Origin: Bradyrhizobium sp. 195
Lineage (GTDB): Bacteria > Pseudomonadota > Alphaproteobacteria > Rhizobiales > Xanthobacteraceae
Reading direction: 5' to 3'
NCBI RefSeq assembly: GCF_023101665.1
Contig: NZ_CP082161.1
Location: 5,580,001-5,644,000 of the forward strand
DNA: 64,000 nt
Both the position numbers and the translations under genes were made by a program. Each line of letters starts with the position of its first letter. The stretch's first letter is position 1. Under the pieces are notes generated by a model. The model searched no databases. It was not told the origin of the DNA and was given only the letters and a program-made list of their open reading frames with translations. Shown here one piece after another: positions 59,735 to 64,000 of the stretch.

Positions 59735-61591
59735 TCAGTTACAGACTTCGTAATTTCCACCAGTTGCGCCATTCGGGCTGCCCCGGCCGAAGACAACCCC
59801 GTTCACCAGCCTGCATCCCTTCTGCACCGGCCGACACCCGGTAGAACTGCAATAGATCTGTCCCGAAGCCTCAGGCTTCGACGGCGCGGACTCAGTTTGC
59901 TTTCGCTCCGTATCTCTCCTCCTCGACTCGTCCCGCGTCGCAACCGGCTTCTTCTCCGGAATCTTCTCGCACTCATTGTCGTCACCGACGCGATAGCCGG
60001 CACGGCAGCTGATCTTCACGCATTGATCGCCGTCGGCCTTGAAGCCGAAATTGCACACCAGAGGACAGACCCGTCCCGGCTTCGCCTTGAGCGCATCGAG
60101 GGCATCGACGCTGGCGAGCTTCACGTCGAACTGGGTGCCGGCATATTTGTTGAACAGCGTCAGTGAGCGCTGCGCGGCTGAACTCCACTCGCTCTCCGCA
60201 GACGACGTCAGGCAACCGACGCGGCGTAGTTCGCTCTGCACGGATTTGGCGAGGTCAGCGGCTGACAATGTGGACGCCGGCCCGGGTGAGAGCGCGGCCA
60301 CTTTCTGGTTCTCGACTTCGGGCATTTGCCGATCGGAGGCGGGCTTTGCGGCCTGCTCCGCTTTCTCCGCGGCTTGCTTTGCAGCGAGCTCGGCCCTGGC
60401 TTTTTCCGCCGCCTGCTTCTCGGCCAATGCCTTCGCCGCCGCCGCCTCAGCCAGCTTGCGCTGGTGCTCGGCCGCCTCGGCCCTCGCCTGCTCGATCTGC
60501 TTCTGCTTCTCCGCCGCGATCCGCGCCTCTTCGGCGGCTTTGGCCGCTGCCGCAGCCTTCTCCTGCTCGGCCTTCTGGGCCCGCTCGGAGATCAGTCTCG
60601 CCTTTTCCTGCTCGGCTGCCCTGGCTTTTTGTTCGGCTGCAGCGCGAGTCTCTTCAGCGCCGATCTTGTTCAGCTGACCCTTGGCGAGGTTGGCGTAGAA
60701 GCCGTCCGGGTACGCCGCCAGAAACGCCTCCCAGCCGTCGCGTGTCGCCAGCTGAAGCGCGAGTTCATAGTCCCTGCGCACGGCCTCCTGCGGGTTGGCC
60801 TGAGGACCGGTCGCAGCCGGCTTGACCGCAACCAAGGGCACGTCGTCGCCGCCAAGCGAGCCGTACACATAGGGCTCCTGCTTGTAGCCTGTGCTCTTGA
60901 GCACATCGTCGCGCACGAAGCCGAAGGCCTTGCGCAAATCAAGGCCCGGCCTCGGCAGATGCTCGACCAGCGCGGCGGCGAACGGGCTGTTTCTGGAATC
61001 GCCGTCGGACGCGGTCGATCCCGCCTTTGCCGCGAAGGCAATCATCGTGTTGGGACTGGTCGGCTCGACCTTGGCCAGGCCGCGTCCGATCGCGCGCGAA
61101 GCCAACGTGCGCTTCATCGACTTCGCGAACGGGTTGTCGCGGCAGGCATCCAGGATGATTAGGCGCAGTTGCTTGGCGGGCTCGACCGCGAACAGCGCGC
61201 GCTCCACGGGAATGGTCTCGTCGAGAACGTCGCCGTCCGTCTCCAGCGACGCGTCGGTCGGAATGAGATAGTTGGTTCCGTCGAGCTCGATGCCGTGGCC
61301 GGCGTAGTAGATCACCGCCATCTCCGCATCGCGCGTCCTGCCGGCAAACTCACGCAACATGCGCCGCATCTCGCTGGCGCTGAGATCAAGCCTGACGTCG
61401 ACGGAATCGAAGCCGGCCTTCTTGAACATGCCGCCGACCAGAGTGGCATCGTTCGCAGGGTTACCGAGCTTGGGTGCACTTTTGTAAGCTGAATTGCCAA
61501 TGACGAGCGCCACCCGGCGGTCGGCATGCGCCGGTCCGCAGGCAAGTCCCATCGTCAATATCAACAATGCAAATAACCGAAACGGAATCAC
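59735..61591 (-). CDS. Secreted caspase-family protein, first gene of tandem array
   Basis: The protein is 618 aa, starting at GTG 61591 with a G-rich ribosome site. Signal peptide MIPFRLFALLILTMGLACGP ends near AHA. The caspase domain has His99 and Cys150 as in the other copies. The regulatory region is the most divergent (for example DVLDETIPVERALFAVEPAK). The coiled coil, peptidoglycan-binding-like and Cys-rich parts match. It is the promoter-proximal gene, 24 bases before the next, and a CRP-type site lies 64-85 bases upstream. Confidence 0.9.
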   Translation of the reverse strand: MIPFRLFALLILTMGLACGPAHADRRVALVIGNSAYKSAPKLGNPANDATLVGGMFKKAGFDSVDVRLDLSASEMRRMLREFAGRTRDAEMAVIYYAGHGIELDGTNYLIPTDASLETDGDVLDETIPVERALFAVEPAKQLRLIILDACRDNPFAKSMKRTLASRAIGRGLAKVEPTSPNTMIAFAAKAGSTASDGDSRNSPFAAALVEHLPRPGLDLRKAFGFVRDDVLKSTGYKQEPYVYGSLGGDDVPLVAVKPAATGPQANPQEAVRRDYELALQLATRDGWEAFLAAYPDGFYANLAKGQLNKIGAEETRAAAEQKARAAEQEKARLISERAQKAEQEKAAAAAKAAEEARIAAEKQKQIEQARAEAAEHQRKLAEAAAAKALAEKQAAEKARAELAAKQAAEKAEQAAKPASDRQMPEVENQKVAALSPGPASTLSAADLAKSVQSELRRVGCLTSSAESEWSSAAQRSLTLFNKYAGTQFDVKLASVDALDALKAKPGRVCPLVCNFGFKADGDQCVKISCRAGYRVGDDNECEKIPEKKPVATRDESRRRDTERKQTESAPSKPEASGQIYCSSTGCRPVQKGCRLVNGVVFGRGSPNGATGGNYEVCN

Positions 61592-61654
61592 TTGCGTCCC
61601 CCCGGATGCAATTCCACGAGACTATTCCTTAGCGTCGCAGATTGCTAATTCTTC

Positions 61655-61676
61655 CTATGTGACACCTGTCACATAG
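61655..61676. promoter_or_regulatory. CRP-type palindrome upstream of the caspase array
   Basis: A perfect 10-bp inverted repeat with CC centre contains TGTGA-N6-TCACA, an exact match to the CRP/FNR-family cAMP receptor core. It lies between the caspase array and the acyl-CoA synthetase 3' end, so the caspase operon is the only plausible target. Confidence 0.7.
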
Positions 61677-61746
61677 GGCTCCTCGAACGGGGGTAAGGAT
61701 AATGCGGCGAAGAGTCGCCCTGCTTTCGAGGTATGCAGAAACCGCG

Positions 61747-63654
61747 CTACATTTGCACCACCTCGTGGCGCATCACGAACGGTGCAAGCAGCGCGTGCAC
61801 CTCGCTCGCAACCTGCTCGCGCCGGTCGGCCGGCAGATCGGCAAGCGTGACAGTCGCGATCGATCCATGACTGCCATGGGCACCGACTTTGACCCTGCAA
61901 TCGATGCCGCGCTCGACCAGCGGCGTGAGCACCTTGGTGAACACGCGCTCGGCCGCGTCCCAGCGCAGCTGCGGCTTGAACACCTTGCCGACGCCGGTCA
62001 CCGGCATCGGATCGATCGGGATGACCTGCACCGGAACGGCGGCGCGCTCCGGCGTGCGCTCGCGCACCCACGTCTCCAATTCGCCCGGCTCGACCTTGGC
62101 GCCCGGTTTCAGCTGCACGTATCCCACCGGTAGCTCGCCGGCATAGGCGTCGGGCTGGCCGACCACGGCGGCGAAGCCGACGGCGGGATGGCGGAACATG
62201 ATCTCCTCGATCGGCGCCGGATCAATGTTGTGGCCGCCGCGGATCACGAGGTCTTTGGCGCGGCCGGTGATCCAGAGATAGCCATCGGCATCGAGGCGGC
62301 CGAGATCGCCGGAATTGACCCAGACCTCGTCGACGAAGGCGCCGTTGTTGTGCTCGTCGTTGAGATAGCCGCTGAACACGCCGGGCCCGGCCATGATGAC
62401 GACGCCGATCTCGTCCGGCTTGCAGTCGCGGATCAGGCGGCCGTCGGCGTCGAGCTGCACGATGCGCACGCGAGAATAAGGCATCGGCAGACCTACGGAG
62501 CCGAGCCGGATCGGCCGTGACGGATAGGCGAGCGTGTGCACGCTCGAGGTCTCGGTCATGCCGTAGACCTCGACCACGGGCAGCTTCAGCTTGTCCTGGA
62601 TCGCCGAACCCACGGCGACAGGAATCGCCGAGCCGCCGCCGGCGGCGTATTTCAGGCTGGAGATATCAGCGTTGCCAGACGGCACCGCGAGCGTCGCGGC
62701 CAGCACCGTCGGGACGCTCGACAGCGCCTCGGGCTTATAGCGCTCGACAAGCTGCCAGATATTCTTCACCGCATTCGGATTGCGCCAGCCACTCGGCGAC
62801 AGCACGACCAGCGAGCCGCCGGCCGACAGCGTCAGCAGCACCTGCGTCAGCGAACCGCCGACGTGAAACAGCGGCATGCCGAACAGCAGGTTTGCGCCCG
62901 GTTTCGCCTTCAGCAGCAGGTTGAGCGCCCAGGCCTGATAGACCTGATTGGTATGAGTGTGCCGCACAAGCTTTGGCGTGCCGGTGGTGCCGCCGGTGTG
63001 GAAATAGGCGGCGATGTCGGCACCCGAAATCTTGCGCCCACTGACGAGCCGGTCGGACGGCTGCTGCTTGATCAGGTCGCTGAAGGCAAAGATGCCCTTG
63101 GCGGGATCGCCGCCGCCGAACACCTGCACGATCGCCTTGAGATTCTTCAGTTGCGGTCGGATCTGCTCGACCTTCTGCCAGATATCGGTGCCCGGCATCG
63201 GACCGAGCGCCACCAGGATCTTCGTGTTCGCGGCCTCCAGGATCTCGGCGAGCTGGTGCGGCTCCAGCAGCGGATTGACGGGATTGGCGATGCCCGCGGC
63301 CTCGGCGCCGAACAGCGTCACGAACGCATCGGGCACCAGCGGCAGCATGAAGCTGATGACGTCGCCCTTCTCCGCACCGAGCGCATGAAACATGTTGGCG
63401 GCCTGCGTGACGCGCGCGATGAAATCGCGGTACGTGACCACGACCGGCGTGTCGGCGGGATCCGCGTTTTGCAGGAACTGGATCGCCGCGCCATCGGGAT
63501 TCCGAGCGGCACCCAGCCTGATCGCGTCATAGGTGCTCTCGGCCGCGACACGATCGGCATAAGGAACCTGCTCGAAGGCCCGGACTTCCGCGTCCGTCGC
63601 CAGGTCCGGATAGTCGTTGCCGATAAACCGATCGAGCGCGTGGATCCCCGCCAT
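61747..63654 (-). CDS. Acyl-CoA synthetase (AMP-dependent synthetase/ligase)
   Basis: The protein is 635 aa from ATG 63654 (MAGIHALDRFIGNDYPDLAT), with GGAGG upstream; the frame extends to 63864 but that part looks non-coding. AMP-binding motifs: HTGGTTGTPKLVRHTH, VYGMTETSSVHTLAYPS, and the GDLGRLDADGYLWITGRAKD block ending in IRGGHNIDPAPIEE. It activates a carboxylic acid with ATP and CoA; substrate not predicted. It is monocistronic. Confidence 0.9.
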   Translation of the reverse strand: MAGIHALDRFIGNDYPDLATDAEVRAFEQVPYADRVAAESTYDAIRLGAARNPDGAAIQFLQNADPADTPVVVTYRDFIARVTQAANMFHALGAEKGDVISFMLPLVPDAFVTLFGAEAAGIANPVNPLLEPHQLAEILEAANTKILVALGPMPGTDIWQKVEQIRPQLKNLKAIVQVFGGGDPAKGIFAFSDLIKQQPSDRLVSGRKISGADIAAYFHTGGTTGTPKLVRHTHTNQVYQAWALNLLLKAKPGANLLFGMPLFHVGGSLTQVLLTLSAGGSLVVLSPSGWRNPNAVKNIWQLVERYKPEALSSVPTVLAATLAVPSGNADISSLKYAAGGGSAIPVAVGSAIQDKLKLPVVEVYGMTETSSVHTLAYPSRPIRLGSVGLPMPYSRVRIVQLDADGRLIRDCKPDEIGVVIMAGPGVFSGYLNDEHNNGAFVDEVWVNSGDLGRLDADGYLWITGRAKDLVIRGGHNIDPAPIEEIMFRHPAVGFAAVVGQPDAYAGELPVGYVQLKPGAKVEPGELETWVRERTPERAAVPVQVIPIDPMPVTGVGKVFKPQLRWDAAERVFTKVLTPLVERGIDCRVKVGAHGSHGSIATVTLADLPADRREQVASEVHALLAPFVMRHEVVQM

Positions 63655-63879
63655 GGAATTCCGTCCTCCCTCAGATGCACGTCCCCGCCCCTGTCTTTTG
63701 ACATTTTGGTGCGGCGAGGCCTCGGCCGATGGTCGGCCGAGCCGACAGAATGATGGATGATTTGGCGTTCGTCCATTGCCTAGGCCTGCGACGCTTGAAC
63801 CTCTGGGGCCGACCCGGGGACCAAGAACTGGCGCTGGAATTCGTTCGCCAGCGCCCTGCCGCAAGACTTGAGGTCATCA

Positions 63880-64000
63880 TGACGACGCCCGCGCGGAACC
63901 GCATCAACCGGCTGATCGCTGCGTTCGCCATCGCATCCACGATGGCCCTGCCCTCCCCAACATTTGCCGCGGACACCCAGCTCGACAAGATGCGCGCGAA
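63880..64000 (+). CDS. Start of an exported protein (3' end outside window)
   Basis: ATG 63880, with GAGG 5 bases upstream, begins MTTPARNRINRLIAAFAIAS and continues TMALPSPTFA-ADTQLDKMRA to the window edge. It is a typical signal peptide with cleavage after TFA. The body is not visible, so no family can be named. Confidence 0.6.

Noticed and set aside
61655..61676. CRP-type palindrome as an intrinsic terminator
   Set aside because: The centre has only 2 bases, too short for a loop, and no U-run follows on either strand.

Overview
The window reads as a high-GC alphaproteobacterial chromosome, most likely Bradyrhizobium or a close relative. This is inferred from gene content (a cox-type Mo-hydroxylase cluster, pca genes, a LivHMGFK transporter, DUF2778, GtrA and caspase-family proteins), strong G/C codon-end bias, and palindromic intergenic repeats of the kind common in that group. 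No rRNA, tRNA, CRISPR array, integrase, transposase or phage gene was recognised. Most of the window is ordinary chromosome, with a few unusual islands.

Layout. 1-7 kb: the 3' part of a caspase-like gene, a decayed RpiR regulator, a short-chain dehydrogenase, a DUF2778 (L,D-transpeptidase-like) protein, then a FecR-domain protein and a CHASE2 adenylate cyclase joined by a 15-bp tandem repeat; the cyclase has a late frameshift. 7-15 kb: a GT2-GtrA/GT39 glycosyltransferase pair, small exported proteins, a DUF72/DUF488 pair, a PhzF protein and a second, six-helix membrane cyclase. 15-21 kb: a TetR-HlyD-ABC-permease efflux operon, divergent from an ArsR-SRPBCC-GFA operon, then small proteins. 21-28 kb: a leftward Mo-hydroxylase (CO-dehydrogenase-like) operon with small and medium subunits and maturation genes but no catalytic large subunit. 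28-31 kb: pcaB-pcaD-pcaC for protocatechuate degradation. 32-37 kb: a branched-chain amino acid ABC transporter. 37-41 kb: a response regulator divergent from a MASE4-PAS-PAS hybrid kinase. 41-49 kb: a P1 peptidase, KTSC protein, EF-hand protein, rpe, three very small genes, a metallophosphoesterase/kinase-UspA pair, and a three-gene MotA/ExbB-like membrane operon. 49-56 kb: a NarX/NarL-type two-component pair, a TetR regulator with its own promoter/operator and a tiny leading ORF, purB, and an M20 amidohydrolase. 56-64 kb: three tandem paralogous caspase-family genes behind a perfect CRP-type palindrome, then an acyl-CoA synthetase and the first codons of an exported protein.

How parts may work together. 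Two class III cyclases and a TGTGA-N6-TCACA site ahead of the caspase array suggest cAMP/CRP control of that array; this is inference. The best candidates for poorly described biology are the triplicated secreted caspase array, with a mosaic identity pattern suggesting gene conversion; the MotA/ExbB-like channel operon with two anchored partner proteins; and the phosphoesterase + kinase-UspA pair. The missing coxL and the frameshifted cyclase and RpiR genes are the clearest anomalies. All coordinates and motifs were read by eye; family names rest on recognised motifs, not database searches.
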